From positions 1 through 64,000 of the forward strand of contig NZ_ML123056.1 of NCBI RefSeq assembly GCF_003846175.1: DNA of 64,000 nucleotides, given 5' to 3'. This document shows positions 8,225 to 15,456 of this stretch, one piece after another. The notes beneath the pieces are model-generated. The model was given only the letters and a program-made list of their open reading frames with translations. It did no database searches and was not told the origin of the DNA. Each line of letters begins with the position of its first letter. The first letter of the stretch is position 1. Both the position numbers and the translations under genes were made by a program. Origin of the DNA: Streptomyces sp. ADI95-17. Its GTDB lineage: Bacteria; Actinomycetota; Actinomycetes; Streptomycetales; Streptomycetaceae.

Positions 8225-9745
8225 CTAGTGCTCCCGGGTCTGAAGTGTGCTCTTCGGGCTGGTCAGGTAGGCGTCGATCACTCGCATCGCCTTCTCCGTC
8301 CCTCCTCTGCGGTAGAGCCAGTGGCCCACGACGTCCATCGTGAACAGGGACGCCTTCGGGAAGGAGCTCGCCATGCGCTGCGCGCCCGGCAAGGGCGTCG
8401 CCAGGTCATGGGTGGCGTTGGCCACGAGGACGGGCGGGAGTTCGCCCTTGGCCCGGGCCGGCCGGGGCTTGGGCGGCATGGTCCAGCCCTGGCAGCCGAG
8501 GACGGTGTCGAGGGCCTGGGCGTTGTAGCGGGTGTGCGGGGCGGCCTTCGCGGCCCTCTTCAGGATGGCCCGGTACTGGGCGTAGTCGCGGATCCGGAAG
8601 TCGTAGTCCCGGCACAGCACGATCCGGAAGACCGGGTCGGTGACGGTGGGGAACCAGCGGACCTCGCCCTTTCCCGTGTACAGGGCGGCCAGTTGCTGTG
8701 CCGTGCTCTCCGGGTTTCCCTTGCCGAGTGCGAAGGTGAGGAAGTCGGACAGTTCGTCGGCGTCGATCTTGGTCGGTGTCGGTCCGTCCGGGCCCGGGTC
8801 GCGCAGTGTGCCCGCGTCGGCGCGGGCGAACAACGTGTCGGTGACGGCTGTGAGGTCTTTGCCCTTGAGTGCGCAGGCTGCGTCCTTCCTGCACCAAGCG
8901 GCAAGCCGCTTCAGGGTGTTGTCGATGGTGACGCTGCCGTCGGTGAGGTATCGCTCGGCGTTCGGCCGGTGCGGGTCCATCGCGCTGTCGAGGGCCAGTG
9001 CGCGGAGCTTTCCCGGGAACAGCCGTGCGTAACGCTCGCCGAGGAACGTGCCGTAGGAGTGGCCGATGAAGCTGATTTGACGTTCGTCGATGGCGGTACG
9101 GATCGCGTCCATGTCGCGGGCGACGCTCTCGCCGTCCATATGGGCGACGAGCGGGCCCGTCCGCTTCAGGCAGCTGGCAGCAAGGCGGCCGTTCAGGGTG
9201 CGCAGCCGCTCGAACTCGGCCTCGTTGCGGGGGCGGGCCGGGATCGAGTCGAGGATCGTCTCATCGCAGTCGGCCGCACCGCTGCGGCCGATGCCTCGTG
9301 GGTCGAAGCCGATCATGTCGAAGCGCTGGAGCATGGCCGCGGAGTATCCGCTGATGGGGTCGTCGGCGTACAGGGCGTCGTCGGATCCGGCTGCCCCGGG
9401 GCCGCCCGGGTTCGACATGAGGACGCCGATCCTTCGGGTGGGGTCTGTGGCCCGGTAGCGGGCGACGAAGATTCCGGTCTTCGGGCCCTTCGGCTTCGAC
9501 CAGTCCAACGGCACCTCGACCGTTCCGCACTGGGCCCTCGGGCTGGGGTCGGGGTAGGGCGGTTCGGCCTTGGGGCAGGCGCCCCAGCGGATCGGCGGGA
9601 CGGAGGCGGTTGGGCCGGACGGTTCCTGGGCGGCTGCCATCCCAGGAACGCCCAGGGCAGCGGCCACGGCGGACAGGGTCAGGAGTACGGAGATGCCCCG
9701 CCGTCTCGTGTGCGGGCTCGGTTGCACGCGCATGCTCGTGTTCAT
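8225..9745 (-). CDS. Secreted tripeptidyl aminopeptidase-like hydrolase (peptidase S33 type)
   Basis: A 506-residue exported alpha/beta hydrolase. Twin arginines (HTRRRGISVLLTLSAVAAA) precede a hydrophobic stretch and an Ala-rich cleavage region near residue 40. The domain shows SNPGGPGAAG (oxyanion region), GFDPRGIGRSG, the nucleophile elbow FIGHSYGTFLGE, and a late DVVGHWLYRRG histidine with VLVANATHDLATP before it. This layout matches Streptomyces SlpD/E and Tap-type secreted aminopeptidases. It probably releases peptides in the medium. Confidence 0.85.
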   Translation of the reverse strand: MNTSMRVQPSPHTRRRGISVLLTLSAVAAALGVPGMAAAQEPSGPTASVPPIRWGACPKAEPPYPDPSPRAQCGTVEVPLDWSKPKGPKTGIFVARYRATDPTRRIGVLMSNPGGPGAAGSDDALYADDPISGYSAAMLQRFDMIGFDPRGIGRSGAADCDETILDSIPARPRNEAEFERLRTLNGRLAASCLKRTGPLVAHMDGESVARDMDAIRTAIDERQISFIGHSYGTFLGERYARLFPGKLRALALDSAMDPHRPNAERYLTDGSVTIDNTLKRLAAWCRKDAACALKGKDLTAVTDTLFARADAGTLRDPGPDGPTPTKIDADELSDFLTFALGKGNPESTAQQLAALYTGKGEVRWFPTVTDPVFRIVLCRDYDFRIRDYAQYRAILKRAAKAAPHTRYNAQALDTVLGCQGWTMPPKPRPARAKGELPPVLVANATHDLATPLPGAQRMASSFPKASLFTMDVVGHWLYRRGGTEKAMRVIDAYLTSPKSTLQTREH

Positions 9746-9937
9746 GCGCGTCACTGTTTCGGCCCCGTATGACGGCGTCTCCATGGGCACATGGTGGGAA
9801 CGTAACAAGGCGTTCGGAGCTTGCTGTCGGAGGCCGGTTGCACCAGTGCGGTCAAGGGTGGCGGGCTGTCGACGGCGGCGCCTCGCCGACTGTCGCGCGT
9901 ACCGGTATAGTGAGGTGCACAACTTGTTGTTCAGGCA

Positions 9938-9972
9938 CAGAGGCCCCGCCATCCCAGATGGCGGGGCCTCTG
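9938..9972 (+). terminator. Strong intrinsic terminator hairpin
   Basis: A 16-bp perfect stem (CAGAGGCCCCGCCATC, loop CCA, then its complement) is followed by TTTTGTCTT on the plus strand. It lies 17 bases beyond the end of the leftward winged-helix gene and separates the replicon from the peptidase gene. Confidence 0.75.
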
Positions 9973-9989
9973 TTTTGTCTTCTGTCGGG

Positions 9990-10403
9990 TCAGGCGATGC
10001 GGAGGTCGGGGCGGCCTTCGGCCGGCGGTGCTGCGCGGTATTCCGGCAGGTGGATGGTGGGCAGCTTGCCACTCTTCATCTCTTCGAGGGCGTACGCGAA
10101 GGCGGCTTCCATGTCCGTCACGCTCTCGTATTTGGCGGCGAGCGGGTGAAGTCGGTAGCGGTTGCCCCCGCGGCCTTCGGCGCGGGAGCGCAGCACGAGG
10201 TTCAGCTCGAACAGCGGCTCCATCAGTGCGCTGACGGTGGGTGGCTTCACCTTGTACTCCACTGCCATCTCGCGCTGGCTCGGGAGCGCGCCGCCGTTCT
10301 CGCTCCGGAAGATCAGGTACTGAAGGAATTTCACCGGGGCAGCTCCGATGGGCAGCGCCCAGATGCGCTCAGCGACGAGCGGCGACATGACTGCAACGGC
10401 CAT
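9990..10403 (-). CDS. Winged-helix DNA-binding protein, replicon-associated
   Basis: A 137-residue basic protein. The segment KFLQYLIFRSENGGALPSQR followed by EMAVEYKVKPPTVSALMEP is a winged helix-turn-helix of the MarR/RepL type, with recognition helix PPTVSALMEPL. The ATG is preceded by GGAGGAAGG at good spacing. It is the second gene of a leftward pair with the larger winged-helix gene (45-base gap), downstream of a repeat region. A role in replication control is inferred from context only. Confidence 0.6.
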   Translation of the reverse strand: MAVAVMSPLVAERIWALPIGAAPVKFLQYLIFRSENGGALPSQREMAVEYKVKPPTVSALMEPLFELNLVLRSRAEGRGGNRYRLHPLAAKYESVTDMEAAFAYALEEMKSGKLPTIHLPEYRAAPPAEGRPDLRIA

Positions 10404-10448
10404 CGGTGCCTTCCTCCGTATCGAATCGGCTTGTCGTGGTAGCGAGCA

Positions 10449-11165
10449 TCACCCTGTGCGCTTCCTTCTGACAGGCTCGGGCACTTCGCCATCCAGGTTA
10501 AGGTCCAGCGCTTCCTGGTGGTGAACCAGCTCCGGACCAATTCTGTGCGGAAACGCTGTCGGATCGTCATCGTGGTCGGCGGCGATCTGGGCGAGCACTT
10601 CGTGCTGGGCGGTGCTGTTGCCCTGGAACCAGAGGGTGACGTTGAGGCGGATTCGTCCGTTCCCTGCCGGTTCGAGCCACTTGTATTCGCAGAGGGTTCG
10701 GACGGCACGGTTCACGGTGGGGCGGGTGATCATCTTGGCGCCGGGCTTCTTGGCCGCGAGTCCGTTCAGGCCGTCGGTGATCTCCTGCTGGGTGTACTCC
10801 GCGATCCCAGTGCCGGGCCGCTGTCCGCCCGCTACGTACAGGAACACGCACAGCTGGCTCTTCGTGATGCCGTTGGCGATGAAGAGCTGGGGCAGCAGCT
10901 GCGTGAACCAGTTGCTGGCGAGGCTGTAGCCGGCGCCTCCGGCGAAGCTGTGAACCGATCGCGGGTCGTTCTCGTACTCGAAGGTGACGCCCTTGAGCTT
11001 GCGTTTCCCTGCCCTCGGCTGTGTTGTCTCCGGGGCAGTCGTACCGAGTTGCTCACCCAACAGGTTCAGGATGTCGTCGAACACGGCGTTGCTCTCCGGC
11101 GAGGAAGCGGGAGATGGCACTGCTCGGGGCCGACGCGGCTGGCGCGACGGCGTTTCAGATGTCAC
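10449..11165 (-). CDS. RepL-like winged-helix protein, putative replication initiator or regulator
   Basis: A 238-residue protein. A disordered Pro/Ser-rich leader is followed by a core from about residue 80. The core reads NGITKSQLCVFLYVAGGQ, EYTQQEITDGLNGL, RPTVNRAVRTLCEYKWLE and GRIRLNVTLWFQ, a winged helix of the kind found in plasmid RepL-like initiators. The GTG start has a very strong AAGGAGGG site. Four 25-bp near-palindromes lie just upstream of the start, a classic place for iterons or autoregulatory operators. Whether it initiates replication or only regulates is not shown. Confidence 0.55.
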   Translation of the reverse strand: MTSETPSRQPRRPRAVPSPASSPESNAVFDDILNLLGEQLGTTAPETTQPRAGKRKLKGVTFEYENDPRSVHSFAGGAGYSLASNWFTQLLPQLFIANGITKSQLCVFLYVAGGQRPGTGIAEYTQQEITDGLNGLAAKKPGAKMITRPTVNRAVRTLCEYKWLEPAGNGRIRLNVTLWFQGNSTAQHEVLAQIAADHDDDPTAFPHRIGPELVHHQEALDLNLDGEVPEPVRRKRTG

Positions 11166-11204
11166 TGGACCCTCCTTGTTGCTCAGGCGGTCCGAGGCTA
11201 TCCC

Positions 11205-11476
11205 AAAAGTTCGGCTGAGCCTTACTTTTGACGGCTCGACACGCTTCGAGTCTGAGAGGGCAACGCGCTCGCTTCAAAAGTTTGCCTGAGCCGAACTTTC
11301 AGTGCAAGAAGGCAGCGGAAGTTAGTCTGAGCCTAACTTCTGGTTTCGTTCTGCAGCACATTTTGATCGAATCGGTGCCACAGGCCGGGGTGTTCGCCCG
11401 GAGTCGGCACTCCTCTGACCTGCGGTTTCTCCGGCGCGTACGGCCCGTTTGAAAAGTTAGGCTGAGCCTTACTTTT
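11205..11476. repeat. Four 25-bp near-palindromic repeats (iteron or operator cluster)
   Basis: Copies lie at 11205-11229, 11276-11300, 11317-11341 and 11452-11476. The shared core is GTTAGGCTGAGCCTTAC, flanked by an A-run on the left and a T-run on the right. Each copy is nearly its own reverse complement. The first copy starts 40 bases upstream of the RepL-like start codon, which suggests binding by that protein. Confidence 0.75.
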
Positions 11477-11572
11477 GCGGCCAAATGTGCTGGCCAGGTT
11501 AACATTTTGACCTTCCAAATGTGTCGGCCAGAGCATGATCAACATCGCATATGTGCAGGTCAGAGGGTTTTG
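11412..11572. repeat. GCAGGTCAGAGG element pair, also found in the 15.1 kb iteron region
   Basis: An inverted copy lies at 11412-11428 and a direct copy, GCAGGTCAGAGGGTTTTG, at 11555-11572. The 18-base direct copy is identical to 15113-15130, and the inverted copy equals the reverse complement of 15108-15124. Sharing between two distant non-coding regions of the replicon points to a replicon-specific control element. Confidence 0.65.
11481..11531 (+). repeat. Two direct CCAAATGTG repeats
   Basis: CCAAATGTGCTGGCCAG at 11481-11497 and CCAAATGTGTCGGCCAG at 11515-11531 are direct copies spaced 34 bases apart, with an AT-richer stretch between them. They adjoin the 25-bp repeat cluster. Confidence 0.6.
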
Positions 11573-12105
11573 GGGGCTCGGCGCCTCTTATAAAAGAAGA
11601 CTCGCACCCGACGTACGGCTCCGCGCGGAGCCGGGGTGTGTGCCTGTGTCTGCGGCGCGTCATCAGCGTCAGCGCGGCCTTCGGCAGCGTCAGCAGGGCC
11701 TTCAGCCACTGCTCCTGAACGGACGTCACTAGCTCGGCCATCCAATCGCCGGACTGAACCTCAGCCGACGAAAGCGAGCCCCGACGATAGGTTCACGGAC
11801 TCTGCGGCAGGAGTGCCCACCCGAGCCATCCACTCGGATCAGCCACTGTGCTGCTTTTGATCGCCCGCGGTTTCACGAACCCGACGGACCGCGATGGTTC
11901 AGTGGCGGAGTCCAGGCCGACGCGGATCCCCCGATGGACAAGATGCCCTGCGGGTCATCCAGTTGCTGCATTTGTTGGTCTGCTCGAAGACTGGGCTGCA
12001 TCGATGGCGACGCCGGTGAGGGCGAAGCGGTCCGCATTATAGCTTAGGTCTGCCGAGATTAGGCCACTCCCCCACGTGCCAGCACCGAGTCGGGTCTTGG
12101 TGAGC
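11573..12105. other. Replicon control region without a gene
   Basis: No gene could be supported between the repeat cluster and the parA promoter region. It contains a TTATAAAAG stretch at about 11588 and the self-complementary GGCTCCGCGCGGAGCC near 11617. It may hold origin or promoter functions. Confidence 0.4.
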
Positions 12106-12148
12106 CGTTGTGGGGGAGCTATCACGGCGTGATAGCTCCCCCACAACG
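12106..12148. promoter_or_regulatory. 43-bp palindrome with parS-like core upstream of parA
   Basis: Two perfect 21-base arms flank a single central G at 12127. The centre (12119-12135) is CTATCACGGCGTGATAG, the same sequence found six times inside parB. It lies 67 bases before the parA start, so it may serve as both centromere site and operator for the par operon. Confidence 0.8.
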
Positions 12149-12214
12149 AAAAAGCTGACACAGCTAACGCGTCGCGTGCTCAATTGATCTATGGCGTTAG
12201 TAGAGTGACGAACT

Positions 12215-13465
12215 ATGACGACACCCGACACCAGGGGCGACCGAGAGAAGGTCGTCTCGAAGCTGCCCTCCTGGCTTCGCCAGGAACTCAAGGTCCGCGC
12301 CGTTCAGCACGGCATCGACATGCAGGACGCCGTCGAAGCCGGCATCACTGCATGGCGCGGTCTCGGATCCAACCTCTCCCCCATCGATACTTCCGGGGCG
12401 GAGTCCTTCGCGACATTCCTGCCCTCTCCCCTGTGGAGCGAGTTCCGCTCGGACTGCAAGCGCCGCGGGGTCTCCCTCATCCAGGGCCTGGCCCAGTCCG
12501 TTCGGGTCTGGTTGGACAGCCATCCCGCACCCGCCGTGAAGCGCCCCGACATCGTCCGACGCGTCGTCATCTGCAATCAGAAGGGCGGCGTCGGCAAAAC
12601 CGCCGTCACTGCCGGAACCGGTGAGGCACTCGCGGAGGACTCCACCGCCCTGGTGCCGGTCCGTGTCTCCAAGCATTTCGCCGCACTCCTCGAAGAGGAC
12701 GAAGGTGCCGCCAGCGATCCGCTCGCTCTGGAGGATCTTCCTGGGCTCGGGCAGCGTGTTCTGCTCGTCGACTTCGACCCTCAGGGGCACCTCACCAAGC
12801 AGCTGGGCCACGCTCCCCTGGCCATGGACGGCGACTCTCTCACCAATCACATGGCTGGTGACGGCAAGGGTTCACTGAGCGATCTCATCGTGCCGATCGA
12901 GGAAGACCGGTTCGGTGGGCGCCTGCACCTTCTGCCTGCCTGCACCGATGCATTTCTCCTCGATGTACGACTCGCCTCCGTCCGTGCACGGGAGTCGGCC
13001 CTCGAACGAGCCCTTGCCGCAGTCGAGCCCGACTACGACGTCATTCTGATCGACTGCCCTCCGAGCCTCGGGCTGAGCATGGATGCCGCCACCTACTACG
13101 GGCGCCGTCGCCCGCAGGAAGTGCCGGGCAACTCCGGTGTTCTCATCGTGGTCCAGGCCGAGGACAGCAGCGCCGATGCCTACGAGCTGCTCACATCGCA
13201 GATCGAGGACATGCGCAATGACCTCGCTCTCGACGTGGACTACCTCGGCCTGGTCGTCAACCACTACGACGCCCGTCGCGGTTACATCGCCACCTCCTCG
13301 CTCCAGTCCTGGATGGCCATAAAGGATCCGAGAGTCGTGGGCGTCATCGGAGACCTCAAGGAACAGAAGGAAGCCGTCCGTGCCAAGCGGCCGCTTCTTG
13401 CCTATGCACCCCGCTGCGAACAGTCCGTTGCGCTCCGCGCCCTCGCCCGGGAGATCAGCAAGTGA
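12215..13465 (+). CDS. parA: ParA-type partition ATPase with N-terminal RHH-like extension
   Basis: A 416-residue deviant Walker ATPase for plasmid segregation. NQKGGVGKTAVTAG (Walker A) starts near residue 120, VLLVDFDPQGH is the A' motif and DVILIDCPPSLGLS is Walker B. Before the ATPase lie about 110 extra residues with two similar segments, VSKLPSWLRQELKVRAVQHG and ATFLPSPLWSEFRSDCKRRG, each strand-helix-helix in pattern like ribbon-helix-helix DNA-binding domains. About 30 extra residues separate Walker A from A'. The parB start overlaps its stop (GTGA). The extension probably binds the upstream palindrome for autoregulation. Confidence 0.85.
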   Translation: MTTPDTRGDREKVVSKLPSWLRQELKVRAVQHGIDMQDAVEAGITAWRGLGSNLSPIDTSGAESFATFLPSPLWSEFRSDCKRRGVSLIQGLAQSVRVWLDSHPAPAVKRPDIVRRVVICNQKGGVGKTAVTAGTGEALAEDSTALVPVRVSKHFAALLEEDEGAASDPLALEDLPGLGQRVLLVDFDPQGHLTKQLGHAPLAMDGDSLTNHMAGDGKGSLSDLIVPIEEDRFGGRLHLLPACTDAFLLDVRLASVRARESALERALAAVEPDYDVILIDCPPSLGLSMDAATYYGRRRPQEVPGNSGVLIVVQAEDSSADAYELLTSQIEDMRNDLALDVDYLGLVVNHYDARRGYIATSSLQSWMAIKDPRVVGVIGDLKEQKEAVRAKRPLLAYAPRCEQSVALRALAREISK

Positions 13466-14730
13466 GTAAGGCCAAGAACCTCGGGGCCGGTTCCTCCTTC
13501 GCGCAGGCCCGCCCCATCAGCGCCCGGCGGGCCGCGATCGGTGCCGCTACGGGTGTGCCGACGGCCGGCGTCCCCGATCCGACCGAGCTTTCTCTGAACC
13601 TCATCAGCCAGAACCCCGACAACCCCCGCGAAGAGCTGCGCGATCTTGAGGGGCTGGCGGAAAGCATTGCGGAGATCGGCCTCGTCAACGCTGTGACGGT
13701 GGCTTCGATCGAGGCCTATCTGGAGGAGCGTCCGCACCGTGCGGCCGACCTCGACGAGGGTGCACGGTATATCGTCGTCGACGGCCATCGGCGTCTTGCC
13801 GCGGCACGTCTTGCCGGTGCTGCGAAGATTCGCGTCAGCGTCGACAACGCCCTTGTCTCCACGGACGAAGCTCTGCTTGAGGCGGCCTTCGTCGCCAACG
13901 TCCACCGTGACGACATGAACCCGCTGGAGCAGGCACAGGCGCTTCGTACGCTCGTCGACTTCTACGGTTCTCAGACCAAGGCTGCCAAGAGACTCGGCAT
14001 CGCCCAGTCGACCATTTCGTCGAAACTCTCCGTTCTCGACCTCGATCCTCAGCTCCAAGCGGACCTTGTGGAGGGGCGCCGCAAGATCGAGCACGTACGG
14101 AATCTCTCCAAGCTGCCGCCCGATGAGCAGCGCCAGCAGGCGGACGCGCGGGCTGCCGCAGGGGTTCAGCGGCGCTCGGCGGTACGCGAGCTATCACGGC
14201 GTGATAGCTCGGAGAGCGGAGATGCGAATGAATCGGGGGGTGAGGCCGATACCTCAGATGGTCTTGCCGTCCCGGGTAGCTCTGAGGGACAGCGGGCGGC
14301 AGTATCACGGCGTGATAATCCGGGGGAGGCTCCGGCAGGGCTATCACGCCGTGATAGCCCGGGGGAAAGCCAAGCCGACCTATCACGGCGTGATAGCCCG
14401 AGCGAGGAACAGTCCGACCTATCACGGCGTGATAATCCGGGAGCTCGGGAGGCCGGGCTATCACGCCGTGATAGCCCCGAGGCTCGGGAAGAGGTGTCGG
14501 CGACACACGATGAAGTACCTGGGCAACGGTCGGAGCACGCCGGACGCCAGGTGGCTCCGGCTCAGCTGGCCCCGGGGGAGTCGGGCATCGTCGCGCTCGG
14601 CAAGGTTACGAAGATGCCCTGGCACGACGGTCATCAGGTTGCCGACCTTGTGCTGCGGAAGATGGACGAGGCGCAGCGGAAGATCCTTGTCGACAGGATT
14701 CTTGCCGAGGGAACCGACTCGGTTCGATGA
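13462..14730 (+). CDS. parB: ParB-family centromere-binding protein with embedded parS-like repeats
   Basis: A 422-residue ParB. The N-terminal domain carries VVDGHRRLAAARLAG near residue 105, corresponding to the CTP-binding GERRxRA box. It is followed by NVHRDDMNPLEQAQALR and the HTH TKAAKRLGIAQSTISSKLS near 172-190. Residues 244-345 form a charged linker in which LSRRDS/N recurs six times, five of them every 13 residues. The repeat is encoded by the palindrome itself. A C-terminal segment (QVADLVLRKMDEAQRKILVD) fits a dimerisation domain. The GTG start overlaps the parA stop. Confidence 0.85.
   Translation: MSKAKNLGAGSSFAQARPISARRAAIGAATGVPTAGVPDPTELSLNLISQNPDNPREELRDLEGLAESIAEIGLVNAVTVASIEAYLEERPHRAADLDEGARYIVVDGHRRLAAARLAGAAKIRVSVDNALVSTDEALLEAAFVANVHRDDMNPLEQAQALRTLVDFYGSQTKAAKRLGIAQSTISSKLSVLDLDPQLQADLVEGRRKIEHVRNLSKLPPDEQRQQADARAAAGVQRRSAVRELSRRDSSESGDANESGGEADTSDGLAVPGSSEGQRAAVSRRDNPGEAPAGLSRRDSPGESQADLSRRDSPSEEQSDLSRRDNPGAREAGLSRRDSPEAREEVSATHDEVPGQRSEHAGRQVAPAQLAPGESGIVALGKVTKMPWHDGHQVADLVLRKMDEAQRKILVDRILAEGTDSVR
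14191..14474. repeat. Array of six parS-like palindromes inside parB
   Basis: The 17-base sites begin at 14191, 14302, 14341, 14380, 14419 and 14458. The last five are exactly 39 bp apart. The shared 15-base core is TATCACGGCGTGATA, with the central base changed to C in the third and sixth copies. All six are in the same reading frame and use codons CTA (GTA once) and TCA, which are rare in this G+C-rich DNA. This suggests selection on the DNA sequence. Confidence 0.9.
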
Positions 14731-15050
14731 GTGGCCCGGTGGGGGAGAGGGCTGAGGTGCTGGGGTACTGACTCCGGTTCTCGGCCCGCCTCCGCCACGG
14801 CCAACAGCCATGGCCCGCTCACGGTGGTCTGCTGCGGGCCGGCCTGCAGTGGTGGGCCGGGCGAGGAACTGTTCGGCCCAGCAGGGGGTTGGCTGCCGAT
14901 GCGACAGAACTCCGGTTGTCCGGGCTGCAGTTTCATGACCATCGGCAGGCGCGACTGGCTGGTATGTGCTGGTGGAAGCAGCCGTGCGGGGAAGCCGCTT
15001 GAGCCTGGACAGAGACGGTTTCGGGTGGCTCAGGTGGTGGGGGAGTGGCC
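14731..15050. other. Gap between parB and the iteron region
   Basis: An open frame crosses this stretch, but its product (Cys/Gly-rich, no recognised motif) is not convincing. I call no gene here. Confidence 0.4.
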
Positions 15051-15443
15051 TCAGCGACTGGATGTCAGCGACTGAATGAGTGTTGAGTCGCTTCGTTCTG
15101 TGGTGGAAAACCGCAGGTCAGAGGGTTTTGTCGGGGGAACAGCGACTGAAGCGACTCAAGTTCCAGGTATATGGAGACATTCGTGGGTGTGCGTGTGAGC
15201 GCGTGTGCGTCATATATAGCGAGCTTGAGTCGCTTCAGTCGCTGTTCTGTGTCGAATACGCCTCTGACCTGCTGTTCTGTGTGCCTGTTGGTAAGCGACT
15301 GAGCGACTGCCGGTCTCAGGGCCCTCAGTCGTGCGGTCGCCGGGGCATTTTGCAGATGCGTACACCTGTTCTGTCTCATGTACCTCTCCTCTCCCTCAGA
15401 TTTCGCTAATCTGATTTTGGGAGTTGAGTCGCTTCAGTCGCTG
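15051..15443. repeat. Iteron region with 20-bp repeats and a 160-bp inverted structure
   Basis: TTGAGTCGCTTCAGTCGCTG occurs at 15225-15244 and 15424-15443 and in reverse at 15140-15159. Partial copies (GCGACTGA or GAGTCGCTT) lie near 15052, 15066, 15083, 15295 and 15303. The reverse and first forward copies form a perfect 24-bp inverted repeat (15137-15160 with 15224-15247), nested in a 12-bp pair (15113-15124 with 15261-15272). The loop is AT-richer. The last copy ends 13 bases before the primase start. The region is a candidate replication origin. Confidence 0.75.
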
Positions 15444-15456
15444 ATGGGGGAAGTGA

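Noticed and set aside
14188..14474. parB repeats as a CRISPR array
   Set aside because: Spacing of 39 bp including the repeat leaves 22-base spacers that are in-frame coding sequence similar to each other, and there are no cas genes.
14188..14474. LSRRDS repeats as kinase phosphorylation sites selected at protein level
   Set aside because: R-R-x-S-like motifs are suggestive, but palindrome symmetry and rare codons are kept in every copy, so DNA-level selection explains the pattern better.
14731..15075. An open frame between parB and the iterons
   Set aside because: Unusual Cys/Trp/Gly content, no family, and it ends within iteron repeats; not supported as a gene.
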